Source: Verrucomicrobiota bacterium
GTDB taxonomy: Bacteria; Verrucomicrobiota; Verrucomicrobiia; Limisphaerales; JAHDYP01
Reading direction: 5' to 3'
Length of the DNA stretch: 35,683 nt
Assembly: GCA_023383055.1 (NCBI GenBank)
Contig: JAHDYP010000057.1
Location: forward strand, 1 to 35,683
Notes under the pieces: generated by a model
What the model saw: only the letters and a program-made list of their open reading frames with translations
Databases searched by the model: none
What the model was told of the DNA's origin: nothing
Part shown: positions 23,912-30,891 of the stretch, piece by piece
How the letters are laid out: each line of letters starts with the position of its first letter
How positions within the stretch are numbered: position 1 is the first letter of the stretch
Program-made: the position numbers and the translations under genes

Positions 23912-24322
23912 TCACCTCCCCATCCGGCTGGGTTCGGAGGCCTTATAGGCCTCGCCCGGGCGCAGCGGATGAGCCGGCGCCGCGCTGGGGACGGCTTTGC
24001 TGGGGTTGATTTCGGCACGACCCACAAAGGTGACGCCGTCTTCGATGATGAGCTTGGCGGCGCGGATGTCGCCGACGAGTTCGGTGCGGCTCTTCAGTTC
24101 GAGTCGGTCTTTGGCGGTGGCGTTGCCGGTGATCTTGCCGCGGATGACGGCGCTGGCGGCGCTGACATTGCCTTTGACCACGGCATTCTCGCCGATCTCC
24201 AGGGCGCTCTCCGTGACGAGATCGCCTTCGACTTTGCCGTCGAAGCTAAGTTCGCCGCTGCACTTGAGGTTGCCCCGGATCTCGACATCGGCGTTGAGGG
24301 TGTTCTTCGAGGTATTGGCCAT
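23912..24322 (-). CDS. Bactofilin family cytoskeletal protein
   Basis: The protein has 136 residues from the ATG at 24322 (MANTSKNTLN). The middle 90 residues are a run of five- to six-residue beta-helix coils typical of bactofilins: ADVEIRGNLKCSGELSFDGK, VEGDLVTESALEIGENAVVK, GNVSAASAVIRGKITGNATA, and then ELVGDIRAAKLIIEDGVTFVG. Bactofilins polymerise without nucleotides and scaffold cell-shape or envelope enzymes at the membrane. The tail is Pro- and Ala-rich. An alternative ATG at 24331 is possible, but a perfect TATAAT overlaps it, which makes 24322 the better start. It is divergent from the FKBP gene and upstream of the beta-helix gene. Confidence 0.93.
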   Translation of the reverse strand: MANTSKNTLNADVEIRGNLKCSGELSFDGKVEGDLVTESALEIGENAVVKGNVSAASAVIRGKITGNATAKDRLELKSRTELVGDIRAAKLIIEDGVTFVGRAEINPSKAVPSAAPAHPLRPGEAYKASEPSRMGR

Positions 24323-24329
24323 GATGCTC

Positions 24330-24335
24330 ATTATA
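24330..24335 (-). promoter_or_regulatory. Probable -10 element of the bactofilin gene; possible leaderless start
   Basis: A perfect TATAAT reads on the minus strand at 24335-24330. Its last base is 7 bases from the ATG at 24322, so transcription would begin at or next to the start codon. The -35 region is weak (ACGACC at 24359-24354, three of six, spacer 18). The element overlaps the alternative ATG at 24331. Confidence 0.45.
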
Positions 24336-24434
24336 AATGGATGTTGTTGCGCAGGTCGTTGTTATCGGATCCGTCGACCACGGTCAAAGCATATCAGAAC
24401 TCCGAAGCTTCCGCGAATGAGCTCATTTTTCCCA

Positions 24435-24464
24435 TTGAAAGTTGGCGGTTATGCGTCAAATAAT
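24435..24464 (+). promoter_or_regulatory. Probable promoter of the FKBP gene; possible leaderless start
   Basis: TTGAAA (24435-24440, five of six) and AATAAT (24459-24464, five of six) are spaced by 18 bases. Only 8 bases separate the -10 from the ATG at 24473, so the transcript would have a leader of about 0-2 bases. Confidence 0.5.
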
Positions 24465-24472
24465 CCGCCGCT

Positions 24473-25336
24473 ATGAACAATTTGATGCAAATCCGATCCC
24501 GTGGGGTCCTGTTGACGGCCATGCTGCTGTGCGCCGCTTGGGCGCAGGCCGCTGAACCGGCGGAACTCGCCGACCAAAAAGCCAAGGTCAGCTACGGCAT
24601 CGGCATGAACCTCGGCATGCAGTGGCGCCAACAGGAGGTACCCATCGATCCCGACCTCCTGATGCGCGGCATGAAGGACGCGATGGAGGGCAAAGCAACC
24701 TTGATGACCGAAGAGGAGATGCGCAACACCCTCACGAGCTACCAGAATCAGCATCGCGCCCAGCAAATGGAAAAACGCAAGCTCCAGGGCGAGCAGAGCC
24801 GCGCCCAGGGCGAAAGTTTCCTCGCTGAAAACAAAACCAAACCGGGCGTGGTCACACTCCCCAGCGGGCTCCAATACAAAATCATCAAGGATGGCCAGGG
24901 CGAATCCCCCAGCGCGCACGACCAGGTCACCGTCAACTACCGGGGTACCCTGATTGACGGCACCGAGTTCGACAGCTCCTATAAAAGGGGCGAACCGGCC
25001 ACGTTCGGCGTCAGTGGAGTCATTAAAGGCTGGACCGAAGCACTCCAACTGATGAAGCCAGGATCCAAATGGGAACTCTATATCCCGTCCACTCTCGCCT
25101 ACGGAGAACGCGGCAGCGGGGCGCAGATTGGACCCAATTCCACCCTGATCTTCGATGTGGAGCTGATCTCGGTCAAAAAACAGGAACCGCCCCCCATGCC
25201 GGAACCGGTTACCAGCGACATCATCAAGGTGCCCTCCAAAGAAGAGATGGATAAGGGAGCCAAGATCGAGGTCATCAAGAAAGAAGACCTCGACAAGATG
25301 CTCAAAGACCAGCAGAAGGCGCCCCAGACCAAGTAA
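24473..25336 (+). CDS. Exported FKBP-type peptidyl-prolyl cis-trans isomerase
   Basis: The protein has 287 residues and a signal peptide ending near AWAQA-AEPAE (residue 26). About 30-125 is the helical dimerisation domain of Mip/FkpA/FklB-type isomerases (KVSYGIGMNLGMQWR, DPDLLMRGMKDAMEGK, then a Gln-rich helix). About 128-233 is the FKBP catalytic domain: TLPSGLQYKIIKDGQGESPS, VTVNYRGTLIDGTEFDSSYK, GVIKGWTEALQLMKPGSKWE, IPSTLAYGERGSG and LIFDVELISVK. The active-site aromatic and acidic residues (Y, F, D, W, Y) are in place. About 55 residues of Lys-, Glu- and Pro-rich tail follow. It probably acts as a periplasmic folding catalyst. It has its own promoter and is divergent from bactofilin. 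Confidence 0.94.
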   Translation: MNNLMQIRSRGVLLTAMLLCAAWAQAAEPAELADQKAKVSYGIGMNLGMQWRQQEVPIDPDLLMRGMKDAMEGKATLMTEEEMRNTLTSYQNQHRAQQMEKRKLQGEQSRAQGESFLAENKTKPGVVTLPSGLQYKIIKDGQGESPSAHDQVTVNYRGTLIDGTEFDSSYKRGEPATFGVSGVIKGWTEALQLMKPGSKWELYIPSTLAYGERGSGAQIGPNSTLIFDVELISVKKQEPPPMPEPVTSDIIKVPSKEEMDKGAKIEVIKKEDLDKMLKDQQKAPQTK

Positions 25337-25396
25337 CGGAAGCTGGTCCGTCAGTTTCCGGCAGCGCCACCCCCGTCCGGGGCGACCGGCCGTTTC

Positions 25397-25419
25397 CGGG
25401 CCCAAACAACGCCGGCCCG
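25397..25419 (+). terminator. Hairpin downstream of the FKBP gene
   Basis: CGGGCC (25397-25402) and GGCCCG (25414-25419) form a perfect 6-bp stem with an 11-base loop, 60 bases after the FKBP stop. It is flanked by TTTC and AAAT, which could extend it with one mismatch. There is no T tract, so termination is only suggested. Confidence 0.3.
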
Positions 25420-25429
25420 AAATAACCGG

Positions 25430-25457
25430 TTGCAAATGGGTGCGACTGTGGTAAAAG
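25430..25457 (+). promoter_or_regulatory. Possible promoter of the small basic protein gene
   Basis: TTGCAA (25430-25435) and TAAAAG (25452-25457) are each four of six to consensus with a 16-base spacer. They lie about 50 bases before the ATG at 25511. Another gene starts nearby in no other direction, so some promoter is expected here, but this match is modest. Confidence 0.3.
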
Positions 25458-25510
25458 ACCCGTCCCGTGCGCCATGGGCGGCGGCCAGTAATACAGTTTT
25501 TTCGAGTGTT

Positions 25511-25660
25511 ATGTCTCAGCATCCGAGTCTCAGAGCGGCATCGACCCTTGGCGCTAAACGCAACGTGCTCAAGCGGTTCGAACGTGTGGCCATCCTCAAG
25601 AAGCGGGGTGATTGGAAAGAAGGCGACCGCGTCACCGGTTTGAGAAAGACCAAGGGCTAG
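25511..25660 (+). CDS. Small basic protein of the Chlamydiae/Verrucomicrobia group
   Basis: The protein has 49 residues, begins MSQHPSLRAASTLGAKRNVL and ends GDWKEGDRVTGLRKTKG, with about a dozen Arg and Lys residues and few acidic ones. From memory this matches a short protein family restricted to the Chlamydiae/Verrucomicrobia group (TIGR04137-like), thought from its size and charge to associate with rRNA or ribosomes. The characteristic core is HPSL......KRNVLKR.ERV..L...G.W..G....GL.K.K. The ATG at 25511 is preferred to 25430 because the family starts at MS.HPSL and the extra upstream part would lie in the promoter region. It stands just before an rRNA pseudouridine synthase gene, which suits a ribosomal role. 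Function is not established. Confidence 0.85.
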   Translation: MSQHPSLRAASTLGAKRNVLKRFERVAILKKRGDWKEGDRVTGLRKTKG

Positions 25661-25745
25661 TCCTTAAGCCGGTCCTCCGCTTGTTGCCCGGTCGGTTCGG
25701 CCCCCTGAACCTGACTTCGCCGGACACGAGCCTCCACCTCCTTTC

Positions 25746-26450
25746 ATGCGGCTCCAGAAATACCTCGCGGACGCCGGTCTGGCCTCGCGTCGCGCCGCCG
25801 AAGAGTTGATCCGCGCCGGCCGGGTGGCGGTCAACGGCGAAATCGTGATCCGTCTGGGCACCCAGGTGAATCCCGAAGCTGACCGAGTGACCTTGGATGG
25901 CAAGGTGGTGCGTGCCAAGCGGAGGCTTTACGTGGCCCTCAACAAACCCCGGGGTTACCTCTGCACCAAGGCCGACCCCCAAGGGCGCCGCACGGTAGGC
26001 CAACTTCTGCCGCATGAATGGTCGAACCTTTACCCCGTAGGCAGACTCGACCGGGACACGGAAGGCCTGTTGTTCCTCACCAACGACGGGGAATTCTGCC
26101 TTCGCCTGACCCATCCCCGATACGGCGTGCGCAAGACTTACCTGGCGGAAATCGAGGGCCGCGCCCCCGCTGATCTGGTGAAACGGCTGACCCAGGGCGT
26201 CACGGACGAAGGGGACAATCTCAAAGCGGAAACCGCCGGCGTCCTGGATTCCAGCAAAACGCGCAGCCTGGTGCGGTTGACCCTGCGCGAGGGCAAATAC
26301 CATGAAGTGCGGCGGCTTTTCACCAGCCTGGGGATCGCCGTGCTGGCGCTGCGGCGTACCGAGATCGGCCCGATTAAACTCGGGGAGCTCCCCCTGGGAA
26401 AATGGCGGGTGCTCACCACGGACGAAGTCAAGCGGCTGCTCCGAGACTGA
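25746..26450 (+). CDS. 23S rRNA pseudouridine synthase, RluB/RsuA family
   Basis: The protein has 234 residues. An N-terminal S4 RNA-binding domain (MRLQKYLADAGLASRRAAEE, then VAVNGEIVIRLGTQV) leads into the catalytic domain, with the motif YPVGRLDRDTEGLLFLTNDG carrying the nucleophile Asp102. RKTYLAEIEG and GKYHEVRRLFTSLG are also typical. By sequence it is closest to RluB-type enzymes, which modify helix 89 of 23S rRNA, but RluF or RsuA activity cannot be excluded. The start is fixed by the S4 domain. The 11 bases just before the ATG are CACCTCCTTTC rather than a Shine-Dalgarno motif; this odd leader is listed separately as a finding. Confidence 0.92.
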   Translation: MRLQKYLADAGLASRRAAEELIRAGRVAVNGEIVIRLGTQVNPEADRVTLDGKVVRAKRRLYVALNKPRGYLCTKADPQGRRTVGQLLPHEWSNLYPVGRLDRDTEGLLFLTNDGEFCLRLTHPRYGVRKTYLAEIEGRAPADLVKRLTQGVTDEGDNLKAETAGVLDSSKTRSLVRLTLREGKYHEVRRLFTSLGIAVLALRRTEIGPIKLGELPLGKWRVLTTDEVKRLLRD

Positions 26451-26494
26451 GTGGGCCAGCCGGGCATGCCGCGGCGAGGGATGCCGCAGAAACA

Positions 26495-26523
26495 TTGACA
26501 TCGCGAGCCCTTGAATCTCTACT
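26495..26523 (+). promoter_or_regulatory. Probable promoter of the SH3-domain gene; possible leaderless start
   Basis: A perfect TTGACA (26495-26500) is followed after exactly 17 bases by TCTACT (26518-26523, four of six). The ATG at 26532 lies 8 bases after the -10 element, so the mRNA would begin at or within about 2 bases of the start codon. Confidence 0.45.
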
Positions 26524-26531
26524 TGAACGTC

Positions 26532-27527
26532 ATGAACACACATGGGCGATGGAGTTTGGCCGTCCTGTTGGTGACAGCCACGCTTGGCGCGGCCGGTGCC
26601 ACCGAGCGGAAGGCAATTGTCACCGCGGACCGGGTGAACGTCCGCGGTCAGGCCACCCTGAACAGTGAGATCGTAACCCAGTTGCGCGAGGGCGAGGAAG
26701 TGCTGGTGATCGAGGAGATCCCGGTCAAAAACCGACAAGGGGGCGAACCGTCCGCCTGGGTGCGGATCCAACTCCCCGCCAACACGCCCGTCTGGGTGTT
26801 CGCGCCTTATGTCGAACCGAATACTGGCGCGGTCAATGTCAGCCGCTTGAACCTCCGTGCCGGTCCCGGCGAAAACTATAGCGTCCTGGGACGAGTCGAA
26901 CGCGGCACGGCGGTCAAATCGATTCGTGTCGAAAAGAACTGGATGGAGATCGAGGCGCCATCGGGAGCGCATGCCTTTGTCGCCGCCGATTTCCTGAAAA
27001 CAGTGCCGCAGACCGCCGCGGCGGCCGACGTCACCACCGCGCCCGGCGCGGAGTCGCCGATACCGGCGACCCCGCCAGCCACCCCGGCCGATACCGCCGC
27101 GACTGACACGGCATCCACCGCGCCGACCGACACGACGCCCGTCACCAGCCAACCCGTCGAGATCGAGCCGGCTCCCGTGGCGCCGGTGGACCAGGCCGAC
27201 ACGACCGCCGCGACTCCGACTGCGGCCACGCCACCGACGACAACCCCGCCGGCGGACCCCGACATCGCGACCGACGTTCCACCGCGCCGAGTGGTCAGCC
27301 GTGAAGGCCGCGTGATCATTTCCCGCAGCATCCAGGCACCCACCGACTATGCCTTGGAGAGCCTCGACACCCGCCGCACGATCAACTACCTGCACTCGGA
27401 AGATCTCGGAGTGAATCTCAAGGTGTACGCCGGCCGCAAGGTGATCGTCGAAGGCGAAGAGTTGATGGACAAACGCTGGACCCGGACCCCCATCATCGAG
27501 GTGGAACGTATTCGACTCGTGCCTTGA
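26532..27527 (+). CDS. Exported SH3-domain protein
   Basis: The protein has 331 residues with a signal peptide (MNTHGRWSLAVLLVTATLGA, cleavage near AAGA-TE). Two bacterial SH3 domains follow: about 28-95 (IVTADRVNVRGQATLNSEIV, then EGEEVLVIEE and WVRIQLPANTPVWVFAPYV) and about 98-160 (VNVSRLNLRAGPGENYSVLG, WMEIEAPSGAHAFVAADFL). About 165-255 is a Thr-, Ala- and Pro-rich linker. About 256-331 is a compact C-terminal block (VVSREGRVIISRSIQAPTDY, VYAGRKVIVEGEELMDKRWT) that I do not recognise as a named domain. Such SH3 proteins usually bind peptidoglycan or other envelope components. The ATG at 26532 was chosen over a TTG at 26511 because the promoter elements overlap the latter. It ends in a TGATG overlap with folD. 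Confidence 0.87.
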   Translation: MNTHGRWSLAVLLVTATLGAAGATERKAIVTADRVNVRGQATLNSEIVTQLREGEEVLVIEEIPVKNRQGGEPSAWVRIQLPANTPVWVFAPYVEPNTGAVNVSRLNLRAGPGENYSVLGRVERGTAVKSIRVEKNWMEIEAPSGAHAFVAADFLKTVPQTAAAADVTTAPGAESPIPATPPATPADTAATDTASTAPTDTTPVTSQPVEIEPAPVAPVDQADTTAATPTAATPPTTTPPADPDIATDVPPRRVVSREGRVIISRSIQAPTDYALESLDTRRTINYLHSEDLGVNLKVYAGRKVIVEGEELMDKRWTRTPIIEVERIRLVP

Positions 27528-28417
27528 TGCCGGTCGCGAATCTCATCGACGGTCGGGCCATAGCTGAGGGAATCCACGCGGAAACGGCTCGGCGCATCGA
27601 GGCGCTCGCCGTCCGCGAGGTGAAGCCAGGGTTGGCCTTCGTGCGCGTGGGCGAGGATCCCGCCTCCGTCGTTTACGTGGGCATGAAGGAACGCCACAGC
27701 GCGAAATTGGGAATCAACTCGCGGACTCACCTGCTCCCGGAATCGGCTTCCGAAGCCGAGTTGCTGGCGTTGATCGACCGTTTGAACGCCGATCCCGCCG
27801 TCCATGGCATCCTGGTCCAGGCGCCCTTGCCCGCCCACATCGGGGCCGCCCGGGTTTACGCGCGCGTCCGGCCGGAGAAAGACGTGGATGGGTTCAATCC
27901 AGTCAACGTGGGCAAGCTCATGTTGGGGGATCCAACCGGATTCGTACCCTGCACCCCCGCCGGAGTTCACGAGTTGCTGATCCGGACCAGCGTGCCGATC
28001 GCGGGGGCCGAGGTGGTGATTCTGGGCCGGGGCAACATCGTCGGCAAACCGATGGCCTCCCTGCTGATTCAGAAGGCCCGGAATGCCAATGCCACGGTGA
28101 CGGTCTGTCACTCTCAAACCAGGGATCTGCCCGGCCATTGCCGGCGGGCCGATATTATCATCGCCGCCATCGGGGTCGCCCGTTTCCTGAAAGCCGACAT
28201 GATCAAGCCCGGCGCAACCGTCATCGACGTCGGGGTCAACCGGATACCCGATCCGCAAGCGAAAAGCGGCTCGCGTCTGGTGGGCGACGTTGATTTCGAA
28301 AACGTCCAGCCTAAGGCCGGCTGGATCACACCCAACCCGGGCGGGGTTGGACCCATGACGATCGCCTTGCTGATGCGAAACACGGTGCGCGCGGCGGAAT
28401 TGGCGTCCGCGGCCTGA
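27527..28417 (+). CDS. folD: Bifunctional methylenetetrahydrofolate dehydrogenase/cyclohydrolase
   Basis: The 296-residue enzyme interconverts 5,10-methylene-, 5,10-methenyl- and 10-formyl-tetrahydrofolate and supplies one-carbon units for purines. The active-site Tyr50 and Lys54 lie in ASVVYVGMKERHSAKLGI, Asp121 lies in PEKDVDGFNPVNVG, and the nucleotide-binding loop is VILGRGNIVGKPMASLL. The C-terminal TPNPGGVGPMTIALLM is the standard family ending. The residue numbering agrees with the known enzymes, which supports the ATG at 27527. That ATG overlaps the stop of the upstream gene by one base, so the two are coupled. Confidence 0.97.
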   Translation: MPVANLIDGRAIAEGIHAETARRIEALAVREVKPGLAFVRVGEDPASVVYVGMKERHSAKLGINSRTHLLPESASEAELLALIDRLNADPAVHGILVQAPLPAHIGAARVYARVRPEKDVDGFNPVNVGKLMLGDPTGFVPCTPAGVHELLIRTSVPIAGAEVVILGRGNIVGKPMASLLIQKARNANATVTVCHSQTRDLPGHCRRADIIIAAIGVARFLKADMIKPGATVIDVGVNRIPDPQAKSGSRLVGDVDFENVQPKAGWITPNPGGVGPMTIALLMRNTVRAAELASAA

Positions 28418-28469
28418 CGCCGCGAGTCCATCGGACGTTGCCGCCGACTCCACGGACCCGGAACAAATT

Positions 28470-28946
28470 ATGAATCCATCTCGAATCCTCCCTGACCTGC
28501 AGTGCTCCCTTATCTGTGAGGAGGTGCGGCAGGAGATCAACGGCAATTTCATCCTCGTGGGCGTGCTCGGTTTCGTGCGCGTGCCGCAGGTCCCCATCAC
28601 CGCCTACAAACTCTGCGTCTTTAATCGCTGGACCTCGGGGTTGGGCCAGTTCACCGAGGCGGTCCGGCTGGTTGCCCCCGACCAGACCACGGTGCTGCGC
28701 ACCGGCCAGACACGGTTTGCGCTGCAGGACCCGGCTCATCATGCCACGAACCTCACCCTCTTGGGGCAGGTCCAGTTCCCCGCCGCCGGCGTTTATCACA
28801 TCGAAGTCCTCGTGGATGATGTGATGAAAATCCGGTATCCGTTCCCTGTGGTGTTGGCGCCGCCGACCCCCAAAACGGGCACCCCGAAGACGCAGACAGA
28901 GTCGCCACCAACTGACCCGCCGCCCGCGCCGGACGCGAAGCCCTGA
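28470..28946 (+). CDS. DUF6941-like protein
   Basis: The protein has 158 residues and no signal peptide or membrane segment. The N-terminal CSLICEEVRQEINGNFILVG, followed by VLGFVRVPQVPI, matches the pattern of the DUF6941 family as I recall it (C..VR.E..GK..L.GVF), a beta-rich protein of unknown role found in several phyla, including Verrucomicrobiota. The middle is predicted to be strands (FTEAVRLVAPDQTTVL, AGVYHIEVLVDDV). The last 30 residues are Pro- and Thr-rich and probably unstructured. It lies 52 bases after folD on the same strand and may belong to the same transcript. The domain name is from memory and should be treated as likely, not certain. Confidence 0.7.
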   Translation: MNPSRILPDLQCSLICEEVRQEINGNFILVGVLGFVRVPQVPITAYKLCVFNRWTSGLGQFTEAVRLVAPDQTTVLRTGQTRFALQDPAHHATNLTLLGQVQFPAAGVYHIEVLVDDVMKIRYPFPVVLAPPTPKTGTPKTQTESPPTDPPPAPDAKP

Positions 28947-29075
28947 GGCATCTGCCGGCGGCAACGCGTGGCAGCCCGGCCCGCCCCTTGGGGGAAGCGG
29001 ACCGGATCGCGGGATCGCCAGTCAGAGTCAGGGAATCGCGGTTGATCGGGTGGTTCACCGGAAAGTGCGCGCTTG

Positions 29076-29879
29076 ATGAAACTCGCTTCCGACCCCCGCG
29101 ATTGGCAACCCTTCACCTTCCGTGGAGTGGCGGGCCTGGCGACCGGCCCACCCCGGCGCTTGATCAAGGTGCAGGTCCTGGCCGGGTTGTGGGTTGCCGG
29201 GAGTCTGACCTGGTTTCTGGCCACGGCGTGGTGGCCGGTGATCGATGCCGCGGGCGGGCAACTGCCGAATCAGGCTGCCATCCGAGGCCAGCGATTGGCT
29301 TGGGAAGGTCCCCTGCCGGCTCGTTTGGCCGAAAACCAATTCCTCGCGGTCACCGTTGATCTCGAGGGCAACTCCGCTCGCACCAGCACGAGCGACCTCC
29401 AGTTGGAGTTGGTCCACGACGGGATCCGCCTTCATTCCCTGTTCGGACATCTCGCGGTTCCGTATCCGCGTGGTTACGTGGTGCAGTTGGGGCGGATGGA
29501 GTTTCAACCCTGGTGGGGTGCGCGACGATGGCCGTTGTTGACGGTTATCTCCGGCGCGGCTTTCGTGGTGCTGCTGGCAGGCTGGCAACTGCAGGGTGCC
29601 TGCTACGCCGTCTGGGTTCGGATCTTCAGCTTCTACGCGGACCGCTCCGCCACCGTGAAGGAATGTTGGCGCCTGGCCATGGCGGCGTTGACCCCGTCCG
29701 CCGTCGTGCTGGGATCGGCCGTCTTCCTCTATGGATTGCACCGCCTCAATCTCGTGGGTCTCGTCTGCGCCTTTGCGGCACAGGCGGCGCTAGCCTGGGT
29801 TTACCTGCTGATCGCCCCATTCTGGCTCCCGCACCGATCGGGCGCAGGCGCGCGCCGCCGTAATCCGTTCCGGCACTGA
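29076..29879 (+). CDS. Membrane protein of unknown function
   Basis: The protein has 267 residues. The first 30 are soluble and basic, followed by a membrane segment (residues about 31-52, VQVLAGLWVAGSLTWFLATA). A region of about 110 residues with beta character (LENQFLAVTV-like strands, LELVHDGIRLHSLFGHLAVP) is probably outside the cytoplasm. Three more membrane segments follow (about 148-172, 200-220 and 226-247), and it ends in a basic tail. The topology recalls YIP1- or DUF1189-like membrane proteins, but no signature is convincing, so no function is assigned. The ATG at 29076 was chosen over a TTG directly before it. Its stop is 4 bases from the stop of the convergent oppC gene. The 129 bp upstream hold no gene. 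Confidence 0.75.
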   Translation: MKLASDPRDWQPFTFRGVAGLATGPPRRLIKVQVLAGLWVAGSLTWFLATAWWPVIDAAGGQLPNQAAIRGQRLAWEGPLPARLAENQFLAVTVDLEGNSARTSTSDLQLELVHDGIRLHSLFGHLAVPYPRGYVVQLGRMEFQPWWGARRWPLLTVISGAAFVVLLAGWQLQGACYAVWVRIFSFYADRSATVKECWRLAMAALTPSAVVLGSAVFLYGLHRLNLVGLVCAFAAQAALAWVYLLIAPFWLPHRSGAGARRRNPFRH

Positions 29880-29883
29880 CGGG

Positions 29884-30891
29884 TCAATCCTCCTCTTCTC
29901 TTGGTTCCCAGGCATTGCGCAGGCCATCTCCCGAAAGGTTCAGGGCCAGGAGCGTGCCGACCAGAGCGCCGCCGGGAAACACGATCAACCACCAATGCGT
30001 GCGGATGGCGTTGATATGGACCACACCGTCGGCAATCAAATAGCCCAGGCTCGCATAGGGAGGTTCAACCCCCAGTCCAAGGTAGCTGAGAAATGACTCG
30101 TAAAGTATCACCGATGGGATCGTCAGCGTGACGTAAACAATCACCACACCCCACACGTTCGGCAGGATGTGGCGGAGCAGAATCCGGGCATGACTGGCGC
30201 CCAGCACCCGGCTGGCCGCCACAAAACCCCGTTCGCGCAATGACAGGACCTGGCCGCGAACGATCCGCGCCATGGTCAACCACGATACCGCCCCCAAACC
30301 CACAAACAGCAGGAGCAGATTCGCCGTCGGCCCCAGGTCCGTTCCCCAGCGCGCCACCAGCCACGCTTTGAGCGGTGTTTGCAGCGTGGCCACCAGAACG
30401 ATGATCAGGACAATGGCCGGCACCGCATACAGCGCGTCCACCACCCGCATCATCCAACTGTCCCAGCGTCCCCCCACATAACCGGCCACCGCACCCCAGC
30501 AGACCCCGATGATCACGCTCACCGCCGCCCCCACCAACCCCACCACCAGCGAGATCCGGGCGCCATGCATCACCCGGCTCAACAGATCCCTCCCGTGCAC
30601 GTCCGTCCCGAACCAGTGCTCCCGGTCGGGTCCGGCGAACTGCGCATCCGTCAAGGTTAAAGGCGACCAGGTCAACCCCCGCGGCAGGTAGGGCGCAATC
30701 GATTCGTGCGAGAAGAATGGCCAGGCGCCCAGCCAAAGCACCGAGAGACACAACAGCAGCGCGGCGCTGAAACCGGCACGACTCCGCCGGAACCTCCGCC
30801 AGGCTCTCCGGCCGGGGCTGAGCGGAACGGCGGCACGGGCGAGCCGGGGCGCGGGGCGCTTCGCGAGCCGGGATGGGGTCGGGTCAGCCAT
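29884..30891 (-). CDS. oppC: Peptide/nickel-type ABC transporter permease (OppC/DppC family)
   Basis: The 335-residue protein has about six membrane segments. The N-terminal segment starts after a basic region (RRAWRRFRRSRAGFSAALLL), as in OppC, and HWFGTDVHGRDLLSRVMHGA is the family motif preceding the transmembrane core. The inner-membrane EAA-type loop for contact with the ATPase is RERGFVAASRVLGASHARIL. It forms the channel with OppB for import of oligopeptides or similar substrates. Its start overlaps the oppB stop by 8 bases. No ATPase gene (OppD/OppF) is visible within the window; the next gene on this side is convergent. The ATPases must be encoded elsewhere. Confidence 0.93.
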   Translation of the reverse strand: MADPTPSRLAKRPAPRLARAAVPLSPGRRAWRRFRRSRAGFSAALLLCLSVLWLGAWPFFSHESIAPYLPRGLTWSPLTLTDAQFAGPDREHWFGTDVHGRDLLSRVMHGARISLVVGLVGAAVSVIIGVCWGAVAGYVGGRWDSWMMRVVDALYAVPAIVLIIVLVATLQTPLKAWLVARWGTDLGPTANLLLLFVGLGAVSWLTMARIVRGQVLSLRERGFVAASRVLGASHARILLRHILPNVWGVVIVYVTLTIPSVILYESFLSYLGLGVEPPYASLGYLIADGVVHINAIRTHWWLIVFPGGALVGTLLALNLSGDGLRNAWEPREEED

